A stretch of DNA of 64,000 bases from Cucumis sativus (taxonomy: Eukaryota > Streptophyta > Magnoliopsida > Cucurbitales > Cucurbitaceae): assembly GCF_000004075.3 (NCBI RefSeq), contig NC_026660.2:22137498-22201497 (forward strand). The letters are read 5' to 3'. The notes under the pieces were generated by a model, which was not told the origin of the DNA, ran no database searches, and saw only the letters and a program-made list of their open reading frames with translations. Positions 38,409 to 49,416 of this stretch are shown in pieces. Position 1 is the first letter of the stretch. The number at the start of each line of letters is the position of its first letter. The position numbers and the translations under genes were made by a program.

Positions 38409-38769
38409 TTAATCTTCCTATGCTTTTATCGATATTCAATTTAATTAATTATTTATTATCAAAATATTTAGAACAATTATTATATTCATTTTACCAAAAT
38501 TTCGGTGATTAATTTCGATCTTCGTGAGCATGAATCCACGTTCATTTTTTTCAAAATTTAAATTACATTTTAGTCCTCCTTTTCTCGTAAGATACTTTAG
38601 GATATTCATAACAACAGTCCAATCATCACGTCCATAATTGGGCTGATACTTTAGGCATATGTCTTGTAAATGGAGGGTTTTAAATAGTGTCCAACTTCTT
38701 GTAGGGTGTTGTTGATAGTTAGCAATGATGGACTTTAAAGTTTTTTTCAAAGTAAAAATCTGTTGATGT

Positions 38770-39640
38770 GTGATATAATGTTTAAATCTGATTTTATCAA
38801 TGGCGAGCATATGGAATTCATATGTGTGTTCTCTTTAGGAGGATAATGTCATCGTCTAACTATATCCATCTTCAAATTGGTAACAATCAATCAACTCTAC
38901 TTATAGTTTCACATACAAGTATAGTTGGTTATTGATGTGAGAAGACAAAGTGGACGTTGAGGTTAGGAGTGACTTATAGTATAGGGATTATAATTGTTTG
39001 TATTTTTTGTGAAGATTATTATAGTCTGTATTATTATAATCTATGTTTGGAGTGTAGACTACGATAATCTGTGTTATATTATAAGTTGTGTTTGGGTGGA
39101 GACTATTATAATCTCGGTTTTTCACCATTCATTCTTTTTACGTATATATTGTACATGAAATACACATTTTTTAAAAAAATTGTTTTATTAAATATTTTTA
39201 ATTATGATATTCATTTAATAAATGTGACGTTTTTAAAAGTAGCAAAATAAATTAAAATATTTACCAGCTATAGCAAAATTTTGAATTCTATCGATCAGAT
39301 AAACATCTATCATTATAGCATATTAGTGATAGAATTAAATTTATTTTTGCTATAGATTGCTTTTGAAAATTTCCCTTAATAAATTTAGCCTCGATCATAA
39401 TTTTTCACTACTATTTTTCTCCATGCATATGGTACATTATATAAACATTTATCTTCGCATGATTTTATTTATTATTCTTGTTAATTAGGATGTTCATTTC
39501 ATAAATTTAGCTTCAATAATATCTTGCTTTTCCACTACCCGTATTTTTGCATGCATATATATGGTTTTTTTTAAATCTTCGTAACTATGACATTCGTTTC
39601 ATAAATTTACTCTCAATTTTTATTTTTCACTACATTTTTT
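38770..39640. repeat. Segmental-duplication block X, copy 3
   Basis: Parallel to 33880..34560, with the shared words CATATGGAATTCATATGTGT, ATTGGTAACAATCAATCAA and CATAAATTTAGCTTCAATAA. It is longer because of the 39224..39375 insertion. Confidence 0.85.
39224..39375. mobile_element. MULE-type MITE, 152 bp, with 9-bp target duplication
   Basis: TTAATAAAT flanks it on both sides (39215..39223 and 39376..39384). The paralogous block X copy at about 34277..34290 has the single TTAATAAAT and no insert. The ends are imperfect inverted repeats: GTGACGTTTTTAAAAGT on the left, GGGAAATTTTCAAAAGC from the right (12 of 17 match). The interior carries TAGCAAAAT and CTATC words shared with the elements at 1791..1960 and 60252..60380. 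A 9-bp duplication points to the Mutator superfamily. Non-coding. Confidence 0.75.
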
Positions 39641-39679
39641 TTTCTCACACATATAAAGAAAAACTCATAATTCGAAATT

Positions 39680-40160
39680 GATATTATTAAATTCATTGAC
39701 ATAGATCAGCTTTCCAACAAAAGAGTTTACAATACATTAACAAATAAAGACAAACACATACAAACATAAGAACCAGCCAACAGAAGGAAGAAAAAAAAAA
39801 GATCGACAATCTGTTAAGCCTTATCTTCCAAGAGCACGGTGCAATATCCAATTAAATTAAGCTCGGTGGGTATCCTCACGATCACTTTCATGTCTTGGAC
39901 ACTGAGCATTATGATCCGCTTAGTTGCACCCTATCGCGACTACTAAATTCTGAAATATCTTGCAATTATTTCACACATTCTGCACCGTATTATCGCCATT
40001 CGCTTGATGTTGCTCTTTCTCGATCATTCTGCAATGACCTTCAACTGGTCATTTGCAAATTTCATATATTGCAAATGTTCTCGGTCGTTTCAACCATTTG
40101 TCCTCCCTGTTTCCTCTTGCTTCCGCTCGAACCATTCATGCCCTCTTACTTGATCCAACC
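39680..40160 (-). pseudogene. Myb/SANT-like (PIF/Harbinger-associated) gene fragment, copy 2
   Basis: Sister of 34620..35160. On the minus strand one piece reads SVQDMKVIVRIPTEL and ends at a stop shortly after VLLEDKA, consistent with a C-terminal tail. The upstream part is frame-disrupted, and no Myb domain is seen. The copy arose with the segmental duplication. Confidence 0.35.
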
Positions 40161-40984
40161 TAGTCGTGTGCCCATAAAGTCACCATGAAACATGTTCAGT
40201 CCCTAACTATATAACTAAAAAAAATTAGGCGGCCGAGAAGGCAAGAAAAGAACGAAGATTACACCGGATTGAGAGAAGGGGTTCAGGAGGGAGTTGGGGG
40301 GAGCGAGAAGGATTATGGAAACCTTAGGGTTTTTATAACCCGACCCAGAAACAAAGAGTAGAAACAAAGAGTGGGCTATTATAATCAAGGTTAATTGGGT
40401 GATTAAATAATATTCTACACTAATTCTCTTTTTATTCCGCATGTAATACAACTCTGTAAATAAGATTTTTACTAAAGGAAAAGGTTACAATGAAGAAGCT
40501 CTTCAAAGTGCAAAAGGGTTTTTCTTTCTGTTCCAGAAGACTTTGAAGAAGGTAAGAAAATGGGAAAATCCATTAAACCTAAAAGTAAGTAGGAACGATT
40601 TTAAAAATATGGAAACAAAATTAATATGTTACTAAAAAATCATAAGACCAAAGTGGTGCTTTACGTGTATTTTTTATTATTGACTTACATTTTCCCCTAC
40701 AATATTTAGAATTATTTTATTAATTTTCTTCCACACAACACCTCAGTACTTAAACGAATTAAAAAACGAAATATTATTATGTGAAAATTTTGAATCAAAT
40801 TACAAATTCAAAATACACAACCTCATGTGTGATTGCATCAATTGTTTTAAATAAAAAAATATATATCATTACTGAAAATCAAAATAAAAAACCAATGAGC
40901 TAATAATGAACTCATCAGCCCAATTGATTGCCGAGTGCCATTCACATTCTTCGCCACTTCTTGCAATCGCCATTACTAAGATCT

Positions 40985-42389
40985 CTAAGCTTGAGGATTG
41001 GGAGGAGGAAGCAACCACTTTGCACTTTGCACGAATTCGAGACTAAGATATGGCTTCACTTCTGCTTCAGTCAGTTGCTTCCCGTAGGCTACACGTCCAG
41101 TTGACACCGATCCTGGCCCCGAACACTTGTATTCTCCAAACATAACCGTCCTGCAAAAATACAAGAAAAAAAGCATTCAATGTGACCACCGTGCATTTTG
41201 AATGTAACTTTGAATTATAATTTTTATCATTTGAAAGTTACTACTTACTTGTCGAAACCGGCATGCTTCATGTCATTCCAGCCTTCGGGATGAATGATAT
41301 CAATCATTGAAGTGTAGGCAAAGATAACTCTAGATCTTGGCATCCAAGCTCTTCCCAAAAATGTGTCTTTACCGTTTCCGGTAATGCTGCAATGAACAAA
41401 CGAATATCCACTAGCATCAGCTTCTTGTTCTCTTGAATGAGCTGTTATCACTGCGAATTGTCCCTCTCCCACCACATTCAATTCGGTGTTCTGTAATTAA
41501 AAACAAAATTGACAATATTCATTTAAATATTTATACAAGAACAATGATAATTAAAAAAAAAAAGCAGCATAATTAAATTATACCAAATAAAGGGAAGTTC
41601 CTTTTCCAAAAACGAAATCAACAGTGCCTTGAATGAAGCAATCTTTGTAGAGATGTAAACCGTCGTCGTCACAAAGGGTATCTTGAAATCCAAGGAATTT
41701 GCAATTGTAAAACGCGGATTTAGTTCCCCTAAATCTTGCTGCTAATGCTTGTGCTTCTTTTCTCCCGTTTGGCCTTGGTGATGTATTCTGTTCATATTAT
41801 TTTTCAACAAAATTAATACAATATATACTTTTTTTAAATTATAGGAACCATTTTGCTAATATAACCTTAAAACATAATAATGAACAAACTATACCTCAAT
41901 GATCAAATTAGCCGCAACGAAATAATCAGCCTCAACAATCAAGGTAGCGCTATAAACCGTGCCATATTTGGATGCAACGCCATCAAATGTCAAAGTAGGT
42001 ACGTTTTTAGGAGTGCCACAAAGAGTAATAAAAGGCTTATTTTTCTCAATGGTAAGCTTCTCCTTATAAACGCCTTCTCCAATCCAAATTACTACACGAT
42101 TCTTGTTGTTCACTGGCACGCTCGCAATAGCTTCAGTGACTGTCTTGAAATCTCCCGTTCCATCACTCATTACCTTAACTATGGTCACGTTTCCTTCTGC
42201 AGCCACCACCGCTGGATCAAGCTCAGCCTTATTACGGTCGGCAAACGGCTTCACATTTTCTGAAAACCACGCTTCTAATTGTGCCTTATCGACCGGGACC
42301 ATCGGCGATGGTACGGCCAAGATGGCAGTAAAAGTTGCTAGGAAAGTTACCAATGTTGTAATGGCGAGTGCATCCATGCGAAGTTTCAT
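40985..42389 (-). CDS. Pectinesterase, PPME1-like, copy C
   Basis: Four exons on the minus strand: 42389..41895, 41787..41584, 41490..41249 and 41150..40985, for 368 residues. It is nearly identical to copy B; in the first exon about five residues differ (for example KLR against KLL and MSDG against MGDG), and exon 3 has GKDTFLGR against GKDTYLGR. The signal peptide and the catalytic positions Q178, Q200, D201, D222, R280 and W282 are all present. It is a secreted type II pectin methylesterase. Intron 1 is 107 bp. It is head-to-head with copy D, with 3965 bp between start codons. The close match to B marks the B/C duplication as the youngest in the array. Confidence 0.94.
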
Positions 42390-42487
42390 ATTTTCTTTTT
42401 ATCTTTTTTTCTTTTATATATATATATATTTTTTCTTTTTTTTTTTAATTTGTTTGAGTGTGTGTTTAATCATGGAGATGATGGGTT

Positions 42488-42525
42488 ATTTATATAGAGA
42501 AAATGGGATGATAGTGAACCATAAG
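42488..42525 (-). promoter_or_regulatory. Conserved core promoter of pectinesterase copy C
   Basis: CTTATGGTTCACTATCATC (42525..42507, minus strand) is followed by a TATA box (CTCTATATAAA, about 42499..42489). The ATG lies about 100 bases further on. Confidence 0.75.
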
Positions 42526-45500
42526 ATCTGTACGTGAGAATTGGAGTAAGTTTCGTGTTGCTCTTTAGGTTTCTATTTTTGTCACCCATTGGTTGATGAT
42601 AATTGTTAAAATAAAACTATACCTAATTTCTAAATTAGGCAACCAATTTACTAAGTCTTTTAATCTTTATATTCTTTTTTCAAGATTAAACTTGATTCAT
42701 TATTTATCATTAAAGTATTTAGAACAATTATTTTAATTTATCACAAAAAGGTTGAAATTTAATGATATTCAAACACATACCTAAAATTTTGTTATATTTT
42801 GTTTCATTTAGCTAGAAAATATTACATAATTTTCATCTAGAAAAGCATTTATTTTTTTTTATTAAGTATTGTGCTACAAAATGTTTAAGAAGGGATAAAT
42901 TAGGGAAATTTTGAAATATTTTATTCAAAATTTTATTAATGTCTTTAAAAGATCATTAATGATAAGAATAAATTGATAATATAATCTTTAATATAAAAAG
43001 TAGTAGAGAAAAGGGAAAAATGAATTATTTTATGACTTTTTTTTAAGTAATGATAATAACAACTCTCCCCGTGCCCACTCACGGGTCCTACGTAGGGTTA
43101 ATTTTGAAGGAAAAAGTATGTATAGTGGAAATTGGATTAATTTTTACCCTAATTACACTAAGTGATTGACCCTAAACTAAAATCAAATTAGGATTTAGTG
43201 TTTATATTTTTGTAGGTCCTAATTTGTTTGATTTTTTTTACGAATTTGAACCGAACCACCATTAGTGTTATGTTGACCTTCTATTCTTCAAACTCATAAT
43301 CGAGTTGTGGGACCCGATGAGTGAATGATTTGAGAGAGAGGGAGGTCGTTGGTCTTAGGGTTGAGAGTTGGATAAAAAAAAAATTAGAAATTAATTTCAA
43401 AGTAAAAATATTTTAAAGTCTCAAAAGTTTGATCAATGTGAATATCATCTCTTTAAATAGACAAAATTCATGCAACTATTGCTTGTCTTAAACTCACTCA
43501 AGTCCATCACCTCACATTTCATTAATTCTTAGTGTGTTTGGTGTCATCATCATGAGCTTAATTCTACTTAACCCACTAATTGATAGTTAGTGAAATTATA
43601 CAACATTGCACTATCTCTTAGTAGGTTTAGCGTCATTACAACGAGCTTCCACATAGGATACTAAGAGTTAGTGAAATTATTTAACAATATGTTCGATTTT
43701 TTCCACTAACTTACAAAAGGTAAAAGTCAAAGTCAAAGTGTTCAACATTTCGACATTTTACCAATTTTTCTGTCTTGACAAATTTCGACCTTTCGAACAC
43801 AAATCAACATTCATTTTTCAAAATTCAAATCGCATTTTAGTTATTTGTTCTTCTAAGACGATACTTTAGGATATTCTTAACGGTAGTTCCATGATCACAT
43901 TTGAGATTGGACTAATACCTACTAACAATCCCTACTAAAATATCATATGTCAAATTCTAGTACATAACATTTGTTATTGAAACAGCCTAAGATACTATAT
44001 GCTTCATCAATTAAAAGCTCAAATGTTTTTTAGAAAATGATACTAAAAAAGCTCAAATGTTATTACGAAGGTTTGGACCACTTATGTTGTTGAAATAGTC
44101 TTGACGTTCAAGTAAGCAGTAGAGATTCGAATCATAGAATACGTTTTCAACCTATTAAGTATAAATCTCTTCGACCTCGACTATTAACAATCTCGTTTAG
44201 GAGAGCAACAGTCTCAGTCAGCAAACTTTGCTTAATAGTATTGAAGAACTTTAATAAAAAATTCAACAAAAAACATAGAATTATCATTTTATAATTACCA
44301 ACAATTGAAGAAAAACTCACTACTAAACAAAGATTGGCATAGAGGTTTTTTAAAATGGAAGAATGCACAAAATAACATTATAAATAAATAATATAGTGCA
44401 TGAATTTTTTAATTTATATCTATTTTTAACTTTAAAAAGTTTCCAATAAACCTATGAAATTTTATTTTTGTGCCTAAAATATCAAATATTCATTCTATGA
44501 ATCTTTGCCTATTCAAATTATTAGAAACTAAATTATTGTTTAGTAAATACTAAACTTAACTTTGCGTCTTATAAAAATGATTTGAGATTTTTTTAAAGAT
44601 AAATGTCTCTATTTAGTTGAAAATTTGAAAGAAAATTTTGATAAAAATGGTTAGTTCTTAAACATGTTAAATACGTTTTAGATCTATTAAACTTAAAATT
44701 GGGAGTTAAACGTTTGAATCGAACATTTTTAAGTGAGTTGTTAGAATCAAAATCGAAAGGTTTAAGAATTTATACATTAATCACTTTTCAAAACTTATAA
44801 ACTAACTAGAAGAAAACTACATATCTTCTGGCAAACTTAGAACCCTATGACCACAAACTAAGAGAATAATATTATGACAACCTACAGCAACTGAAGCAAA
44901 GACGCTCAATAGTAATGAACTACAGGGAAGCATAGCTTAATTATAGCTAAATTTAACAATAAAGTCTCACTTTGTTAAAGAAAAAAAACCGAACCAATTG
45001 AGTGGACAACGTGACATGCCCTCGAGTGCTTAACTAATTCTTAACAAAACACGAGGAAAAGCTACCTTTTAGGCCATATGTGTTTTTGGTCTACGAGTTT
45101 TAAAATTAATATGTTTTTAGGTTTCGTTTATAATAATAAACTCACTTGATTCTCGAGTTTTCAAAATGTACATTTTTAGTTCCTTAATTTTAAAAGATAT
45201 GTTTATAAAGTTCCTTCTAATAGTATTTTAGGTTTAATTTTATAAAGAGTTATAAAAATTTTAAAAATAGTTTAAGTGAATGTATGGATTTTAGAAGTTA
45301 TTTTTCTAATTTAAAATGTCATATAATTATTCAAAATAAAAGCATAAAGTTATTTGAATGGTCTTTTAAACTTATTTTAGAAAACTGGCGTTTGGGCCGA
45401 GTACTATGGAGGAGTGAGATGGGTTATGTTAACCTACTCCACGTTTTGGGGGAAGGATCGTGAAAAACCTAAATTTTCTCTTTTTTTCACTGTTTCACTC

Positions 45501-46221
45501 TTCCCCCAATCCTCCCTAAACACATAATATTATAACACTATCTATTATAAACACATACTATATCATAATACGAGAATTATCATAACACTAACCCTCCTTT
45601 CACATAAATCAAACTCTTCTCTGAAATGTCCCTCGATGATTAAAAAGGTACATATCGAAAATTCGAAAACCAAATGAGTCTATTCTTATAAACCTAAGAT
45701 TAAAAATGTCTATTTTTAAAATGCAATAACTAAATACATGTAAATACGTGGAGACTAAAATGGTAATTTTTGGAAAAGAGAAACAAATAAAGAAAAGTGG
45801 AAAATCTATCCAAACAATTTGAGAGGAAACAAAGTAGCTAAATTAATTTAAGGCATTATTGTACATTCTTTTCTCAATGTCAATTGTTTGTTTCTTTTTT
45901 TCTAAGTTAGTTGAATTTTAAAAATAATATATGTAAAGAAATAGATTTTAAAAAAAACTAAAAATAGAGAAAATTACAATCAAATGATTGAATTCAAATA
46001 ACAATAACAATAATATTAACAGAAAACATTTAACAAAATAACAAAAAAAAACTAAAACATTCTTTATTGAGATCAAAACCGAATTATAATTTATTAAAAG
46101 AAAAAAATTTAAGCCTTTTATTTGAAACAAAAAGTCAAAACATCGTTCCTAAAAATAGATATCCAACCAAACACAAACAGCAAAAATTAAACCACTCCAT
46201 ATCATATCATATGTGTATGTT
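42526..46221. other. Intergenic between divergent pectinesterase copies C and D
   Basis: AT-rich and without a supportable gene. It starts with the 5' flank shared with A and B. That flank resumes at about 43790..43915 (ATACTTTAGGATATTCTTAA), so roughly 1.1 kb at 42745..43790 is extra relative to the sister units and holds the degenerate tandem repeat at 43528..43705. A stretch at 45380..45610 with GGCGTTTGGGC and TATTATAAC words looks like a further Tourist-type remnant. The last 100 bases lead into the promoter of copy D. Confidence 0.5.
43528..43705. repeat. Degenerate tandem duplication, about 89 bp x 2
   Basis: CTTAGTGTGTTTGGTGTCAT at 43528 and CTTAGTAGGTTTAGCGTCAT at 43617. Both are followed by a GAGCTT word and by AGTTAGTGAAATTAT and ACAA. 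It is an old duplication in the extra segment between copies C and D. Confidence 0.7.
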
Positions 46222-46258
46222 CTTATGGTTCACTAACATCCCCTTCTCCTCTATATAA
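46222..46258 (+). promoter_or_regulatory. Conserved core promoter of pectinesterase copy D
   Basis: CTTATGGTTCACTAACATC (46222..46240) differs at one base from the block in copies A to C. It is followed eleven bases later by CTATATAATC with the TATA box at 46252. The ATG is at 46355, about 100 bases on. The block is kept although copy D is the most diverged gene and lies on the opposite strand. Confidence 0.75.
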
Positions 46259-46354
46259 TCATCTCTTTCTCCATTACAATCAAACACTCAAACCTTTTCA
46301 AACAATCAAACAAAGAAGAAGAAAAAAGTTAAGAAAAACCCATAGAAATTAAAT

Positions 46355-48342
46355 ATGACATATTGCAATAATGCTCTTCGAGTTACAAGATGGATACTTT
46401 TTCTTGAAGTTTCTGCAGCCATAATCCTCGCCGCATCGCATATGATTCCAACCGAGAAGTCTGAACTAGACGGTTGGTATTCAGAGCATGTGAAGTCGTT
46501 TAACAAACGTGATAAGATGAAGCTTGATTCGGAGCTGGTGGCTGCAGAAGAAAACGCCACCGTGATTAAGGTAAGGGGTGATGGAAGTGGAGATTTCAAG
46601 ACAATTACTGAAGCCATTGAAAGCGTGCCAGCGTGTAACACGAAACGTGTAGTGATTTGGATCGGAGGAGGAGTTTATAAAGAGAAGCTTAAGATTGATA
46701 GAAATAAGCCTTTCGTTACTCTTTATGGATCTCCTAATAATATGCCTAATTTGACCTTCGATGGAGATGCTAGCAAATACGGCACCGTTTATAGTGCTAC
46801 CTTGACGGTTGAAGCTGATTATTTCACTGCAGCTAATCTCATCATTGAGGTATAATTTGTTTATTAAATATGTTTTAAGGTTAAATAATTAACAAAATTA
46901 TTTCTATAACTCTAAGAAATTAGAATTTAGTTCTTGTAGTTGGATAGAAGAGATACTATTATTTATCACGTTTTACCAAATATAACTAATATTGACTAGT
47001 CAATTTGTAAAGTTTTTGAAATTCTAAGTTTTCCCTTTAGCGCACGTGTGTCCATCATTAATAGCAACCATAGATAGTCACACTTAATAACATGTTTTTC
47101 AAATTGATAGCTAACCCTAATAGCAGTTATATCGGTGATATTCATTGATAGCAACAGAAAACACATTTCTCAAATGAAGTGATATTCATTGATAGCAACT
47201 GATAGTACGTTTTTCAAATTGATCAAAGCTACCACTAATAGCAGTTATCAGTTAGAGCAATCGATAGTAGTAAAAAATGAAAGTTATCACTAATACCAAT
47301 TACTTGTTTTTGTGGTAGGCGTGAGCTTTTTAATATTTTATCAATTGTGAAGTTATATATGCAGTTACTTTATATATATATATATATTATTTCATTATGA
47401 TGAATAGGAAAATGAGAAATTATCAATAACTAAACTTAAATATAACCCTTTTATAAAAATCATATTTGTTGAAAAACAATACACATGAACAGAATTCATC
47501 GCCAAGGCCAGATGGGAAAAGAAAAGGAGAGCAAGCATTAGCAGCAAGAATTTGGGGAAATAAAGTCGCAATTTATAATTGCAAATTCATTGGATTTCAA
47601 GATACCCTTTGCGACGATCGGGGTTTACATCTCTACAAAGATTGCTTCATTCAAGGCACTGTTGATTTCATTTTCGGAGGAGGAACTTCCCTTTATTTGG
47701 TATAATTTAATTATATTATAATTACTGTTCTTGTATAGATATTTAAAACGAATATTATAATTTTAGTTTTGAGAAAATGATTCATTACAGAACACTCAGT
47801 TGGATGTGGTGGTCGATGGAGGATTGGGAGTGATAGCAGCCCATTCAAGAGAACAAGAATCTGAGTGCAGTGGATTCTCATTTGTGCATTGTAGCATTAC
47901 AGGAACTGGCGGAAGAAACACTTATTTGGGAAGAGCTTGGAGGCCAAGATCTAGAGTTGTTTTTGCCTACACTACAATGGCTGATATTATTCATCCCAAA
48001 GGCTGGAACGACATGGACAATTTTGGTTACGACAAGTACGTAACAGCTTTCACATTCTTTTTACTTCATTTCTTTTCTAAAGATTAAAATTAGGACAAAT
48101 ATGATTTAAAGTACTTGGGGATTGTTACATTGAATGATACGTACTTTTCCTTTTTCTACTTTTACAGAACGGTTTCGTTCGGAGAATACAAGTGTTCGGG
48201 GCTGGGTTCGAACTTTAGCAAGCGTGTGCAATACGGCAAGCAATTGAGTGATGAAAAAGTGCAGCAGTTTGTTAGTCTTGAATACTTGAAGAGTGATACA
48301 TGGCTACTTCCTCCTCCCAATCACGAAGATTTAGAAAATTAG
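46355..48342 (+). CDS. Pectinesterase, PPME1-like, copy D (divergent orientation)
   Basis: Four exons: 46355..46849, 47493..47699, 47791..48035 and 48168..48342, for 373 residues. Intron positions and phases match copies A to C exactly. The N-terminal hydrophobic stretch (about residues 10-26) is less regular than in the other copies but still fits a signal peptide. Catalytic set: Q179, Q201 and D202 in [10 protein letters not shown]223 in DFIFG, R282 and W284 in YLGRAW. Its sequence differs from A to C throughout (for example DRGLHLY and the C-terminal NHEDLEN), so it predates or has outpaced the A-B-C duplications. It removes methyl groups from wall pectin. Intron 1 (46850..47492) is long and repeat-bearing. 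Confidence 0.93.
47060..47290. repeat. Degenerate internal repeats in intron 1 of copy D
   Basis: The phrases TTTTTCAAATTGAT, TTCATTGATAGCAAC and CTAATAGCAGTTAT each recur (for example TTTTTCAAATTGAT near 47095 and 47211, TTCATTGATAGCAAC near 47140 and 47188). This indicates an old local duplication of roughly 50 to 120 bp units. Confidence 0.6.
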
Positions 48343-49416
48343 AATATGTTTTTAATTGACTACGTGATGTGATCTTATATGTTATATCTTTACGTTGTTT
48401 TATCTACTTGTACGTTATGATTGGCTATTTATATGTCAATTTTATTAACCAAATTAACTATTCTCGAGTTCTTGGTAATATTGTGTCACAAGCTTTCTCT
48501 TAATTTCTCATTTGAGAGTCTTTTGCATCATGTCTTCATGGTGATTCTTAAAAACATGTCTTGGTTAATTATGAATTCTTCTTTCTTTTTCGATACTTAA
48601 GTCTTCCGCTCACTTCACTATTAAATAATTATATGCTAATCTCTACTTTCTTCATAAGTCGGATAGTACCTTCATCGTTCTTGTTTCAAATTTGTTTACC
48701 AAAACAAACTAAATCTCATAAAGCTAGCTAGGTGGTGAACTTACGTTTTGGTATGAAATTTGTTAATGTTGAGTTATTGCTAAGGTGTGTGCAAGTAAAA
48801 TTCATATGGAGATAAGTTTTTACTTTCTTATAAATAATTTATATAGTAGGAACCTGTAAAGACTAAAATATAAGCACTTTTGTAACATTTTTACATGTCT
48901 ATTATTTCAAAAGAAAAATCAATTTCATCTTAGAATTTTGAAAACACAAAATGAGTGACTTAGTCATGCTACAAAGACATAGAGAAGGAGGATAAAAAAA
49001 ACTTACAAAATTTTCTTGGTTTTGCAGAAGTTAGAAAGAGAAAGAAGAAATTGAACAAAGAATAAAAACATAGAGAAGGAGAAGGAGGAACTGAAAAGTT
49101 ATTCACGAAAGAGAAATAAAAATAAAGTGACTGGCCTTGCATACTCAAAAGAATTGTTTTAGAAAATTTGCACCCAACTAAGGTTATTATAAGATTGGAA
49201 CGGTGGGTCAGATTTCACTTTGGGCAAAAACCCGACTTAACTGATCTTCTGTTCATTTCACTCTTAGAATCAAGACTTGAGAGTATCGTGGCCCTCACTC
49301 TCCGGCGAGCTGACACCGGATCTTTCATCGTCTTCCCCAGCGCCGGCGATATCAGGACGGAACTGCCACTTTATCATCCATGATTCTGTAATTGCTCTCT
49401 ATTCATCTCTCTAACC
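48343..49416. other. Intergenic, copy D 3' side to glycosyltransferase leader
   Basis: The copy D 3' UTR should occupy the first 150 to 250 bases. The middle is AT-rich with no gene. From about 49200 the composition becomes less AT-rich (CCGGCGAGCTGACACCGG), and this part is probably the promoter and 5' UTR of the gene starting at 49417. There is no convincing open frame. Confidence 0.45.

Larger units (their letters stand above)
38412..40984. other. Spacer between pectinesterase copies B and C
   Basis: Segmental-duplication sequence in the same order as 33530..35992: 5' flank remnant (38412..38700), block X (38770..39640) interrupted by a 152-bp element, block Y (39650..40690) with the second Myb/SANT-like fragment, then the 3' flank of copy C. 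No functional gene seen. Confidence 0.6.

Noticed and set aside
46306-46641. Minus-strand frame opposite pectinesterase copy D exon 1
   Set aside because: Antisense shadow of a clearly coding exon.
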